From contig JAHHQP010000008.1 of assembly GCA_020026355.1 (NCBI GenBank), positions 3,521-67,520 on the forward strand: DNA of 64,000 nucleotides, written 5' to 3'. Below, one piece after another: positions 15,331-23,074 of this stretch (the first letter of the stretch is position 1; the number at the start of each line of letters is the position of its first letter). The notes under the pieces are model-generated. The model did no database searches. It worked only from the letters and a program-made list of their open reading frames with translations, and was not told the DNA's origin. Origin of the DNA: Bacteroidales bacterium (GTDB lineage Bacteria > Bacteroidota > Bacteroidia > Bacteroidales > UBA932). The position numbers and the translations under genes were made by a program.

Positions 15331-16662
15331 TCAGCGTCTTCTCATGCCACCGCGACGCATCATCTGCTGCATGTTCGCGCCCATGACGGTCTTCATCATC
15401 TTGCGGGTGCCTTCGAACTGCTTGATGAGCTTGTTCACTTCAGCGACGGAAGTTCCTGAACCGTCGGCGATTCTCTTCCTGCGGCTGCCGTTGATGATCT
15501 CCGGATGCTCACGCTCTGCCGGAGTCATAGCCAGGATGATGGCCTCCACGCCTTTGAAGGAATCGTTGTCGATGTCCACATCCTTGATGGCTTTACCTAC
15601 ACCAGGAATCATGGAAGCGAGGTCCTTGATGTTTCCCATCTTCTTTACCTGCTGGATCTGATTGTAGAAATCCATGAAGGTGAACTGGTCCTTGGCCAGC
15701 TTCTTCTTGAGTTCGCGGGCCTGTTTCTCGTCGAACTGCTCCTGCGCCTTCTCGACGAGGGAAACGACGTCACCCATGCCGAGGATACGGTCTGCGATAC
15801 GGTTCGGGTGGAAGACATCGAGTGCTTCCATCTTTTCACCGGAGCTGACGAACTTGATCGGTTTTCCGACGACGGCACGGATGGTCAGCGCGGCACCGCC
15901 ACGGGTATCACCGTCCATCTTCGTCAATACGACACCGTCATAATCGATGCGGTCGTTGAAGGCTTTTGCGGTCTCCACGGCATCCTGTCCGGTCATGGCA
16001 TCGACGACGAACAAGGTTTCGGTCGGATTCACCGCGTCCTTCAAGGCCGAAATCTCATCCATGAGCTGCTGGTCCACAGTCAGACGACCGGCGGTATCGA
16101 CGATCACGACGGAATAGCCTTCTGCCTTGGCTTTCTGGATAGCTGCCTTGGCGATCTTGATCGGATCCTTCTCGCCTTCTTCCGTATAGACCGGCACCTG
16201 GATCTGCTCACCGAGTACCTGCAGCTGGTTGATAGCGGCAGGACGGAAGGTATCGCAGGCAGCCAGGAGCACCTTCATGCCTCTCTTGCTCTTGATGTTG
16301 AGGGCCAGCTTTCCGGAGAACGTGGTCTTACCGGAACCGTTCAGACCGGCGACGAGCACGACGGCCGGATTGCCCTTGATATTGATCTCGCTGAATTCAC
16401 TTCCCATGAGGGCTGCCAGCTCATCGTGGACGATCTTGACGATCATCTGCTGCGGCTTGACGGCAGTGAGCACGTTCTGGCCGATCGCTTTCTTCTTCAC
16501 GTCGTCGCAGAAGGTCTTGGCGATCTTGTAGCTGACATCGGCGTCGAGCAGGGCTCTGCGGATGTCTTTCAGCGCTTCGGAAATGTTGATCTCTGTAATC
16601 TTGCCTTCACCTTTGAGTATCTTGAACGATCTCTCCAGTCTTTCACTCAAATTTTCAAACAT
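15331..16662 (-). CDS. ffh: Signal recognition particle GTPase Ffh (SRP54)
   Basis: 443 residues. It binds signal sequences of nascent inner-membrane proteins together with 4.5S RNA. N domain residues 1-90; G domain with G1 GLNGSGKT at 106-113, DTFRPAAINQL, DTAGRL and TKMDGDTRGGAAL; methionine-rich M domain at the C terminus (MMKTVMGANMQQMMRRGGM). Normal length. It begins 2 bases after the lysA stop codon, so the two genes are co-transcribed. Confidence 0.95.
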   Translation of the reverse strand: MFENLSERLERSFKILKGEGKITEINISEALKDIRRALLDADVSYKIAKTFCDDVKKKAIGQNVLTAVKPQQMIVKIVHDELAALMGSEFSEINIKGNPAVVLVAGLNGSGKTTFSGKLALNIKSKRGMKVLLAACDTFRPAAINQLQVLGEQIQVPVYTEEGEKDPIKIAKAAIQKAKAEGYSVVIVDTAGRLTVDQQLMDEISALKDAVNPTETLFVVDAMTGQDAVETAKAFNDRIDYDGVVLTKMDGDTRGGAALTIRAVVGKPIKFVSSGEKMEALDVFHPNRIADRILGMGDVVSLVEKAQEQFDEKQARELKKKLAKDQFTFMDFYNQIQQVKKMGNIKDLASMIPGVGKAIKDVDIDNDSFKGVEAIILAMTPAEREHPEIINGSRRKRIADGSGTSVAEVNKLIKQFEGTRKMMKTVMGANMQQMMRRGGMRRR

Positions 16663-16664
16663 AA

Positions 16665-17876
16665 CTATAGATTTTCAAAATAATCTTTTTTCAGTACGGC
16701 CTTCTCCAGTTCGTCGGAATAGACGGTCTGGGCCCAGTCCTTCATGTTGTAGCGGCTGGCCATAACCTGACCGTAGGCTCCCGCGCTGCGGATGGCCATG
16801 AGGTCTCCGCGTACGCTCAGCGGCAGGAATCTGCCGGCTCCCCAGACGTCACTGGATTCGCAGACCGGGCCTACGATGTCATAGGCCTGGTTCTCCGGAA
16901 AATACGGGCGTTCCTTGGCGGAGAGGTTCTCGATCTTGTGGTAGGCACCGTAGAGGGCCGGACGGATGAGGTCGTTCATGCCGGCATCCAGAATGAGGAA
17001 GTTCTTGGTCTCTCCTCTCTTGACGAAAAGCACTTTCGTCAGCAAGGTGCCGCATTGGGCGACCAGGCATCTTCCCGGCTCGATGTGCACGGTCTGTCCG
17101 GGCTTCCGGCGGATGTTCTCACTGATGGTCCGGAACCATTCCTCGAACGGCGGGATGTCATTGTCGTCAGGATTCTCGTAGTCCACGCCCAGACCTCCTC
17201 CGAGGTCGATGTCATTGACCTGAAGTCCTCTGCGCTCGAATTCCTCCACGATCTCATTGACCCTCTGACATTCCAGCTTGAAGACATCCTTCACGCGGGT
17301 GATCTGGGAGCCGATGTGGAAATGGAGACCGGTGCAGCGGATGTTCCGGCACTTGTGCAGCAGGTCGATCAGGGAATCGAACTCATGGTTCGAGATGCCG
17401 AACTTGTTCTCGTACAGTCCCGTCGTGACATAGCGGTGGGTATGGGCGTCGATGTTCGGGTTGATGCGGACGGATATGTTGATCGTCTTCCCGTAGGTTC
17501 TGCCCATCTCGTTGAGAACGTAGATTTCCTGGAGTGACTCGCAGTTGAAGGTGCCGATGCCGATTTCCATGGATTCGAAGATCTCGTCGTCGGTCTTGCC
17601 GACACCGGCATAGACGATCTTTGACGGATCGAAGCCGCAGGAAACGGCATGCTTGACTTCATTGCCGCTGACACAGTCGGCGCCGATTCCTTTAGAACTG
17701 ATATAGCTGAGAATCCTCCGGTCGACATTCGCTTTGATGGCATAGTGTACCATGATGTCGTACCTTGCGGAAAGCTCGGCCATCAGGTCCACACTCCTGT
17801 ACAGGAGATTCATGTCATAATAGTAGAACGGAGTCTTGATCTTCTCCAACTGCTCTATCTGGCTGATATCAAACAT
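16665..17876 (-). CDS. lysA: Diaminopimelate decarboxylase
   Basis: 403 residues, fold type III PLP enzyme making L-lysine from meso-diaminopimelate. PLP-binding Lys48 lies in HYAIKAN; GLHFHIGSQ, DLGGGLGV, EPGRCLVAQCG and the dimer-contributed CESSD active-site motif are present. CESSD together with the length favours LysA over ornithine or carboxynorspermidine decarboxylases. The gene is divergent from a deoxyhypusine-synthase-like gene; that pairing with a polyamine-type enzyme leaves a small chance of a polyamine role. A minus-strand -7 box TATTTTTG lies at 17945-17938, giving a leader of about 55 nt. Confidence 0.88.
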   Translation of the reverse strand: MFDISQIEQLEKIKTPFYYYDMNLLYRSVDLMAELSARYDIMVHYAIKANVDRRILSYISSKGIGADCVSGNEVKHAVSCGFDPSKIVYAGVGKTDDEIFESMEIGIGTFNCESLQEIYVLNEMGRTYGKTINISVRINPNIDAHTHRYVTTGLYENKFGISNHEFDSLIDLLHKCRNIRCTGLHFHIGSQITRVKDVFKLECQRVNEIVEEFERRGLQVNDIDLGGGLGVDYENPDDNDIPPFEEWFRTISENIRRKPGQTVHIEPGRCLVAQCGTLLTKVLFVKRGETKNFLILDAGMNDLIRPALYGAYHKIENLSAKERPYFPENQAYDIVGPVCESSDVWGAGRFLPLSVRGDLMAIRSAGAYGQVMASRYNMKDWAQTVYSDELEKAVLKKDYFENL

Positions 17877-17934
17877 ATTAACTGCAATATAATCGGTTCA
17901 TGGGCGGCTTCCGGTCAAAATTGAAGCCGAACGA

Positions 17935-17966
17935 TTGCAAAAATACGGAAAAATTCGTTAATTTCG
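17935..17966. promoter_or_regulatory. Divergent promoters, lysA and DHS-like gene
   Basis: Plus strand: TTG at 17935-17937 and TAATTTCG at 17959-17966 (one mismatch to TAnnTTTG), 21 bp apart, the standard -33/-7 spacing, for the gene at 18017. Minus strand: TATTTTTG at 17945-17938 for lysA. The two promoters overlap physically. Confidence 0.55.
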
Positions 17967-18016
17967 CAGGTCGTATGTGACAACTACTGTTAAAACGATA
18001 TAAAACTTTAGAAAAA

Positions 18017-18991
18017 ATGGAAAAAGGACCTATTTCTAATTTCATTACCCATCATTATCGTCATTTCAACTCTGCAGCTCTTGTCGATGCTGCAAAGGCT
18101 TATGATGAGCACATGAAGAAAGGTGGCAAGATGATGCTTGCCATGGCAGGTGCGATGAGTACCGCAGAACTTGGTTTGTCTCTGGCTGAGATGATCCGTC
18201 AGGACAAGATCCAGATCGTTTCCTGTTCAGCTAACAACCTGGAGGAGGATATCATGAACCTCGTGGCTCACAACCACTACTATCGTGTTCCTCATTATAG
18301 AGACCTGACTCCGCAGGAGGAGAAGGATCTGCTCAACAATCACATGAACCGTGTGACCGATACCTGTATTCCTGAGGAAGAGGCATTCCGCCGTCTTGAG
18401 GACCACCTCCTCGAGATCTGGAAGGAAATGAAGGCTAAGGGCGAGCGTCTCTTCGCTTACGAGGTCATCTACCGTCTGCTCCGCAGCGGTGTTCTCGAGC
18501 AGTACTACGAGATCGATCCTAAGGACAGCTGGGTACTTGCAGCTTGCGAGAAGAACATTCCTATCGTCGTTCCGGCATGGGAAGACTGTACTACAGCCAA
18601 TATCTTCACCGCTCACTGCATCAGAGGCGAGTTCGATCCGCTCATGATCAAGACCGGTGTCGAGACCATGATGTTCCTGACCGACTGGTACAAGAAGAAT
18701 TCCGGCGGACAGGGTGTCGGCTTCTTCCAGATCGGTGGCGGTACAGCAGGTGACTTCCCGATCTGCGTCGTTCCTATGATGGAGCAGGATCTCGGTTGGG
18801 AAGGTACTCCGCTCTGGGCATACTTCTGCCAGATTTCAGACTGTACGACTTCCTACGGTTCCTATTCAGGTGCCGTTCCGAACGAGAAGATCACCTGGGG
18901 TAAACTTGATATCGACACTCCACGTTTCATCGTCGAGTCCGATGCGACTATCGTAGCTCCGCTCATCTTCTCTTACGTGCTGGGCTGGTAA
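18017..18991 (+). CDS. Deoxyhypusine synthase-like protein
   Basis: 324 residues homologous to deoxyhypusine synthase, the NAD-dependent enzyme that transfers the aminobutyl group of spermidine. The catalytic lysine region is preserved (EKITWGKLDIDTPRF, Lys296), as are the glycine-rich GGGTAGDFPIC and the AWEDCTTANIF block. Bacteria have no eIF5A, so its natural acceptor is not the eukaryotic one; bacterial relatives include homospermidine synthases. A polyamine-transferase function is the best guess. It is divergent from lysA, and its 5' leader is A-rich, about 45 nt long, with no clear Shine-Dalgarno sequence. Confidence 0.85.
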   Translation: MEKGPISNFITHHYRHFNSAALVDAAKAYDEHMKKGGKMMLAMAGAMSTAELGLSLAEMIRQDKIQIVSCSANNLEEDIMNLVAHNHYYRVPHYRDLTPQEEKDLLNNHMNRVTDTCIPEEEAFRRLEDHLLEIWKEMKAKGERLFAYEVIYRLLRSGVLEQYYEIDPKDSWVLAACEKNIPIVVPAWEDCTTANIFTAHCIRGEFDPLMIKTGVETMMFLTDWYKKNSGGQGVGFFQIGGGTAGDFPICVVPMMEQDLGWEGTPLWAYFCQISDCTTSYGSYSGAVPNEKITWGKLDIDTPRFIVESDATIVAPLIFSYVLGW

Positions 18992-19012
18992 TCCCTTCAG
19001 GATAGAAAAGAG

Positions 19013-19052
19013 GGACGGCAACGGGTTCATTTCCGCTGCCGTCCTTTTTTTT
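19013..19052 (+). terminator. Terminator after the DHS-like gene
   Basis: GGACGGCA (19013-19020) pairs with TGCCGTCC (19037-19044), with an inner CGG/CCG pairing, followed by eight T residues. Confidence 0.9.
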
Positions 19053-19114
19053 GTCCGGTATCAGAATCTGTCTTTCAGTGTATCGTTTTCAGAGTCTCGT
19101 CCCGTCTGATGGCC

Positions 19115-19984
19115 TCAGTGCATCTCGCGGTGCTGTGAGTGCCGGTAGGCCCGGATGCTGGCTTCCAGCCGGGGATGTTCCTGTGCCGGAAGAGCCCAGT
19201 CCAGGAAGCGTTCGCGGATGTAGTCCGTCGCCTGATCGGAAGGATGGGTCATGTCCTCACTGTAGAAGCGGTAGTCGCGCAGTTCATCCATCATGATCTC
19301 GTAGGCCGGGAAATAGGCGGTCGCTCCCGGCAGTTCACCGTTTTCCACGAGTCGGTCGATGGACAGGAGTAAGGTGCTCTTGCTCAGCTGATTGCCGTGT
19401 GCGCCATCCTTGAAGTGCCGGATCGGGCTGACGGTGAAGACGATTTTCCGATTTCCTGCCAGTTCCTTGATCCGGGTCAATGAGGCCGTGGTTTCTTCCA
19501 GGCTGAGCCGGAATCGGGAGAATTCCCGGGCATCCCGCTTGAGACAGTTGGAAACGATCTTTCCGCTCGCTTCATGCCGATAGCACCAGGCAGTGCCGAG
19601 CGTGATGATGAGGTATGTGCTGGACAGGAAGAAGTCATGGGCCTGAGCCAGGGCGTCATTGGCATGAGTCAGAAATCCTTCTTCGTCCGGACGGGCGAAG
19701 GAGGTATGGTGACTGAAAGAACAGGTGAGACCGGATCCGCTGCCCATTCGGACGCAGTCTTCGTGGGTGAAGAGCCTGCCTTCAGCCAGTCGTTCGAGGC
19801 TGTTCAGAAGGGAGATCGGGTTGTAGAGGGTACCGAAGGGATTGACGCAGGTGCTGAAGCCGTAATCTGCGAGTCGACGACCGATGCTGTCGGTAAAGCA
19901 GCTGCCCAACAGAAGGATGCGGTCCTCGTAGGAAAGGGGAGCCGGGCATTTTTCGTCAAGCACTGGGGTCTGAAGTCTGATCAT
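19115..19984 (-). CDS. GSCFA domain protein
   Basis: 289 residues. The name-giving motif GSCF is at 27-30 (ILLLGSCFTDSIGRRL), followed by NPFGTLYNP, TLGTAWCY, FTVSPIRHFKDG and YFPAYEIMMDELRDYRFY. GSCFA is an SGNH-hydrolase-like family widespread in Bacteroidota, with no established substrate; Ser28 and the terminal DMTHPSDQA block would be the catalytic Ser and Asp-x-x-His pair. ATG 19984 is preferred to one 78 bases upstream because the promoter box TACTTTTG (20014-20007) lies between them. No signal peptide, so cytoplasmic. Confidence 0.85.
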   Translation of the reverse strand: MIRLQTPVLDEKCPAPLSYEDRILLLGSCFTDSIGRRLADYGFSTCVNPFGTLYNPISLLNSLERLAEGRLFTHEDCVRMGSGSGLTCSFSHHTSFARPDEEGFLTHANDALAQAHDFFLSSTYLIITLGTAWCYRHEASGKIVSNCLKRDAREFSRFRLSLEETTASLTRIKELAGNRKIVFTVSPIRHFKDGAHGNQLSKSTLLLSIDRLVENGELPGATAYFPAYEIMMDELRDYRFYSEDMTHPSDQATDYIRERFLDWALPAQEHPRLEASIRAYRHSQHREMH

Positions 19985-20006
19985 GTCTTGTAAGTCTCTA
20001 TGGATG

Positions 20007-20054
20007 CAAAAGTACTGAAAATAGATCGGGGCAACAAGTATTTTTAGTACCTTT
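20007..20054. promoter_or_regulatory. Divergent promoters, GSCFA gene and outer-membrane-like gene
   Basis: Minus-strand TACTTTTG at 20014-20007 serves the GSCFA gene with a leader of roughly 15-20 nt. Plus-strand TACCTTTG at 20047-20054 ends 6 nt before the ATG at 20061, predicting a leaderless or nearly leaderless transcript. Confidence 0.6.
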
Positions 20055-20060
20055 GACTTC

Positions 20061-21233
20061 ATGCAGAAACGAATTTTACGTAGATGTGCCGCAGTGATTC
20101 TTCTGGCGGTGCTTTTCGTGTCTTCTGTCCGGGCGGATGGAGGACAGGAGGGGCGTGAAGATTCCCGTATACGCTTCGCCTATGATCTGGATTTCGAGAT
20201 GAAGTTCGACAACAGAGAGTTTGATCCTGGCCGCTTTTCTTCGTCGATGACGATCTTCGGGGTGCGGTTGACTCCGGAGGTGGGGCTCGAGGTGGCACAG
20301 CGCAACGGCTATCGTCACCGGCTCATGGCCGGTGTCGATGTCATGAAGGATTTCGGCGCGTCCTGCAGGCTCAAGGATTTCTTTCAAGAACATGTCCTGT
20401 ACTATTCTTTCGGGATGAAGCTGGGAAAGACGGATTTTTCCCTTCATGCCGGCATTTTCCCGAAAAGAGTGTCTGATGGCAGGTACGACAAGGCTTTCTG
20501 CTCGGATTCCCTTCGCTTCTATGACACGAATTTCGAGGGACTCCTGCTACAGTTCAGACGTCCGAAGAGCTATTATGAACTTGGGGCGGACTGGTTGGGA
20601 AAGATAGGTGCGGACAGTCGGGAGAGGTTCGTGGTCTTCTCTTCGGGTCGTTCAGAGGTCGTGAAATCATTGACCTTAGCCTATAGCGGCTACATGTATC
20701 ACTATGCTTGCTCGGGAGTGGCATCCGGGGTGGTGGACAACATTCTTCTTCATCCTTCGTTGACCTTCGATGCGGCGGCCTTTCTTCCGCTCCAGCGCTT
20801 CTCGTTGACGGTAGGTTGGCTTCAGGCCTTCCAGCAGGACCGTAAGTTCGTGGGCAAATATGTCTTTCCGGGAGGCGGAAAACTGGATCTCGAGCTGCGG
20901 AACTGGAATTTCGGCGTGAAGAACAGCCTGTATTACGGAAAGGATCTCATGCCTTATTACAATATGCGCGATGAGTCCGGTGCCAAATACGGCAGCAGCC
21001 TTTATTTCGGTGACCCGTTCTACCGGGTGCGGACGGATGGATCAGGAAGTCCGGCTTTCTACGATTGTCTGGAAGTCTACTATCGTCCTCAGATCGGACG
21101 ATATCTGCAGATCGATGTGAGCGCGATCTTTCATTTCAATGGCGGTGGAGGTTTCCGGCAAGGTTATTCCGGCTGTCAGCAGATAGTCGGCTTTCGCTTC
21201 AATCTTCATGAATTGTTGAAACGTAAAAAATAA
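20061..21233 (+). CDS. Putative outer-membrane beta-barrel protein, unknown function
   Basis: 390 residues. A signal peptide (RRCAAVILLAVLFVSSVRA, cleavage near residue 26) precedes a sequence rich in alternating aromatic/hydrophobic strands separated by short turns: IRFAYDLDFEMKFDN, RHRLMAGVDVMKDFG, VLYYSFGMKLGKTDFSLHAG, RFSLTVGWLQAF, LDLELRNWNFGVKNSLYYG. That pattern suggests an outer-membrane barrel. I do not recognise a named family. The extreme C terminus is basic (LHELLKRKK) instead of ending in an aromatic residue, though QIVGFRFNL just before it could be the last strand. The 5'-nucleotidase lipoprotein starts 5 bases after its stop. Confidence 0.65.
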   Translation: MQKRILRRCAAVILLAVLFVSSVRADGGQEGREDSRIRFAYDLDFEMKFDNREFDPGRFSSSMTIFGVRLTPEVGLEVAQRNGYRHRLMAGVDVMKDFGASCRLKDFFQEHVLYYSFGMKLGKTDFSLHAGIFPKRVSDGRYDKAFCSDSLRFYDTNFEGLLLQFRRPKSYYELGADWLGKIGADSRERFVVFSSGRSEVVKSLTLAYSGYMYHYACSGVASGVVDNILLHPSLTFDAAAFLPLQRFSLTVGWLQAFQQDRKFVGKYVFPGGGKLDLELRNWNFGVKNSLYYGKDLMPYYNMRDESGAKYGSSLYFGDPFYRVRTDGSGSPAFYDCLEVYYRPQIGRYLQIDVSAIFHFNGGGGFRQGYSGCQQIVGFRFNLHELLKRKK

Positions 21234-21238
21234 GTTGT

Positions 21239-22978
21239 ATGAAAAAAATCTTTTTGTTCTTGATTTCCGCTGTCCTGCTGGCAGGATGTGCAGGAAACAA
21301 GTGCCCGGATGGCACCTATACTTTGCAGTTGTTCTCGACGAACGATGTGCACGGGCGCTATTTCGACTCGCTTTATGTCTCAGACCAGACCAAGGGATCC
21401 TTGCTTGCTGTGAATCATTATGTAGACAGCGTGCGCCAGGCGGTCGGTGCGGAGAACGTGATCCTGGTCGATGCGGGAGACTGCCTCCAGGGAGACAACG
21501 CGTCTTATTATTTCAATTTCGTCGATGATACGACCAGGCACGTCTATGCGCGCATGGTGGAATATATGGGTTATGATGCCATCGCGGTCGGGAACCATGA
21601 CATCGAGACGGGACATCCGGTATATGACCGTATGGTGCGTGACATGAAGGTGCCTTTCCTGGCTGCCAATGCGGTACGCACGAACAACGGACAGCCTTAT
21701 TTCAAAGAGTATGTAACGGTCCGCAAGCATGGACTCAAGGTTGCGATCCTCGGTTTCACGAATCCGAACATGAAGGCTTGGCTGGCTCCGCACATCTATG
21801 AAGGAATGGAATTCAAGTCTCTTCTTCCTTGTGTCCAGGAAACGGTGGATCGTGTGAAGAAACAGGAGAAACCGGATATTACGGTCGTGCTGGTTCATTC
21901 CGGCACTGGAGAGGGAGACGGCAAGCAGTTTGAAAACCAGGGATTGGACCTGTTCAATACCTTGGAGGGAGTTGATTTCCTGATCTGTTCCCATGATCAT
22001 AGTCCTTATGTCGCCAAGAAGGACGATATGGTTCTGATCAATTCCGGCAGTCACTGCCGCAACATCGGTCATGGTATCTTGACCTTGGAGGTGAAGGATG
22101 GAAAGGTCGTTTCCAAGAGCATCGGTGCGGAGAACGTGCCTTTGAACAAGGATCTGGTGGATACGGTCATGCGGGAGCATTTCCGTGCGGACTATGAGGC
22201 GGTGAAGGCTTTCACGGTCGAGAAGATCGGAACCTTGACGACGGAACTGCGAACCCGCGATTCTTACAAGGGAATGTGCGATTATATGAACCTCATCCAT
22301 ACCGTGTCGCTTTCTGCAGCTCCTGCACAGATCTCCATGGCGGCTCCATTGACCTTCGACGGGATGGTAAAGTCCGGCACTTTGCTGTACAATGACCTTT
22401 TCACGCTCTATCCTTACGAGAACCAGCTTTTCGTCGTGAAGATGAGCGGCAAGGAGGTGAAGGACTATATGGAATATGCTTATGACGGATGGATCAATAC
22501 GGTATCTTCCGCAGCGGACCATGTCCTGAAGATCAGACATCAGCCGGATTACCGGACCGGAGTGATGGGCTGGTCCTTCGAGAGCCGTCCGTACAACTTC
22601 GACAGTGTCGGTGGACTGATCTATACGGTCGATGTGACAAAGCCGGCAGGGGAGCGCGTGCAGATCGCTTCTCTCGCTGACGGTTCCGTTTTCTCCGAGG
22701 AAGCTGAATACAATGTGGCCATGACTTCCTACCGTGCCAGCGGTGGCGGCAAGATCATGACGGAGGGTGCAGGTATCGATACGGCAACCATCGGTGACCG
22801 TGTGGTAGCTTACCATAAGGAAATCCGTGATCTGCTTTATGATTTCATCATGGAGCACAAGACCTTGACTCCGGACGTCATGGGTGATCCTGCTGTGATC
22901 GGTCACTGGTCTTTCGTCCCGGAAGCTATCGCGGCTCCGGCACTGGAAAGGGATATGGAACAGGTCTTCTCCAGGTAG
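21239..22978 (+). CDS. 5'-nucleotidase/UshA-like lipoprotein, full length
   Basis: 579 residues. Lipoprotein signal peptide with lipobox ending at Cys17 (AVLLAGC), so membrane-anchored, possibly surface exposed. N-terminal metallophosphatase: FSTNDVHGRY, LVDAGDCLQGD, VGNHDIETGH, VLVHSGTGEG, ICSHDHSPYV. C-terminal 5'-nucleotidase domain from about residue 330, with MAAPLTFDGMVKSGTLLYNDLFTLYPYENQL. It hydrolyses nucleotides or related phosphoesters. Unlike the genes at 8538 and 9390, both halves are on one chain. It is co-transcribed with the barrel-like protein upstream. Confidence 0.92.
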   Translation: MKKIFLFLISAVLLAGCAGNKCPDGTYTLQLFSTNDVHGRYFDSLYVSDQTKGSLLAVNHYVDSVRQAVGAENVILVDAGDCLQGDNASYYFNFVDDTTRHVYARMVEYMGYDAIAVGNHDIETGHPVYDRMVRDMKVPFLAANAVRTNNGQPYFKEYVTVRKHGLKVAILGFTNPNMKAWLAPHIYEGMEFKSLLPCVQETVDRVKKQEKPDITVVLVHSGTGEGDGKQFENQGLDLFNTLEGVDFLICSHDHSPYVAKKDDMVLINSGSHCRNIGHGILTLEVKDGKVVSKSIGAENVPLNKDLVDTVMREHFRADYEAVKAFTVEKIGTLTTELRTRDSYKGMCDYMNLIHTVSLSAAPAQISMAAPLTFDGMVKSGTLLYNDLFTLYPYENQLFVVKMSGKEVKDYMEYAYDGWINTVSSAADHVLKIRHQPDYRTGVMGWSFESRPYNFDSVGGLIYTVDVTKPAGERVQIASLADGSVFSEEAEYNVAMTSYRASGGGKIMTEGAGIDTATIGDRVVAYHKEIRDLLYDFIMEHKTLTPDVMGDPAVIGHWSFVPEAIAAPALERDMEQVFSR

Positions 22979-22996
22979 AAGAGCAGTCTTCGTAAG

Positions 22997-23034
22997 AAAA
23001 TCAGCCGGCCCTCGCAAGAGGACCGGCTGATTTT
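22997..23034. terminator. Bidirectional terminator between convergent operons
   Basis: AAAATCAGCCGG pairs with CCGGCTGATTTT, extended by an inner CCTC/GAGG stem closed by a GCAA tetraloop. T-rich flanks are present on both strands, serving the nucleotidase operon (plus) and dsbD (minus). Confidence 0.88.
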
Positions 23035-23074
23035 CTTTAAGGAAGTGCGGAACACTTCCTCGGGTTCAGGTCTG

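Noticed and set aside
21380..23017. Minus-strand open frame of 545 codons opposite the 5'-nucleotidase gene
   Set aside because: The plus strand encodes a textbook 5'-nucleotidase with signal peptide and all motifs; the antisense translation is His/Arg/Asp-rich with no domain.
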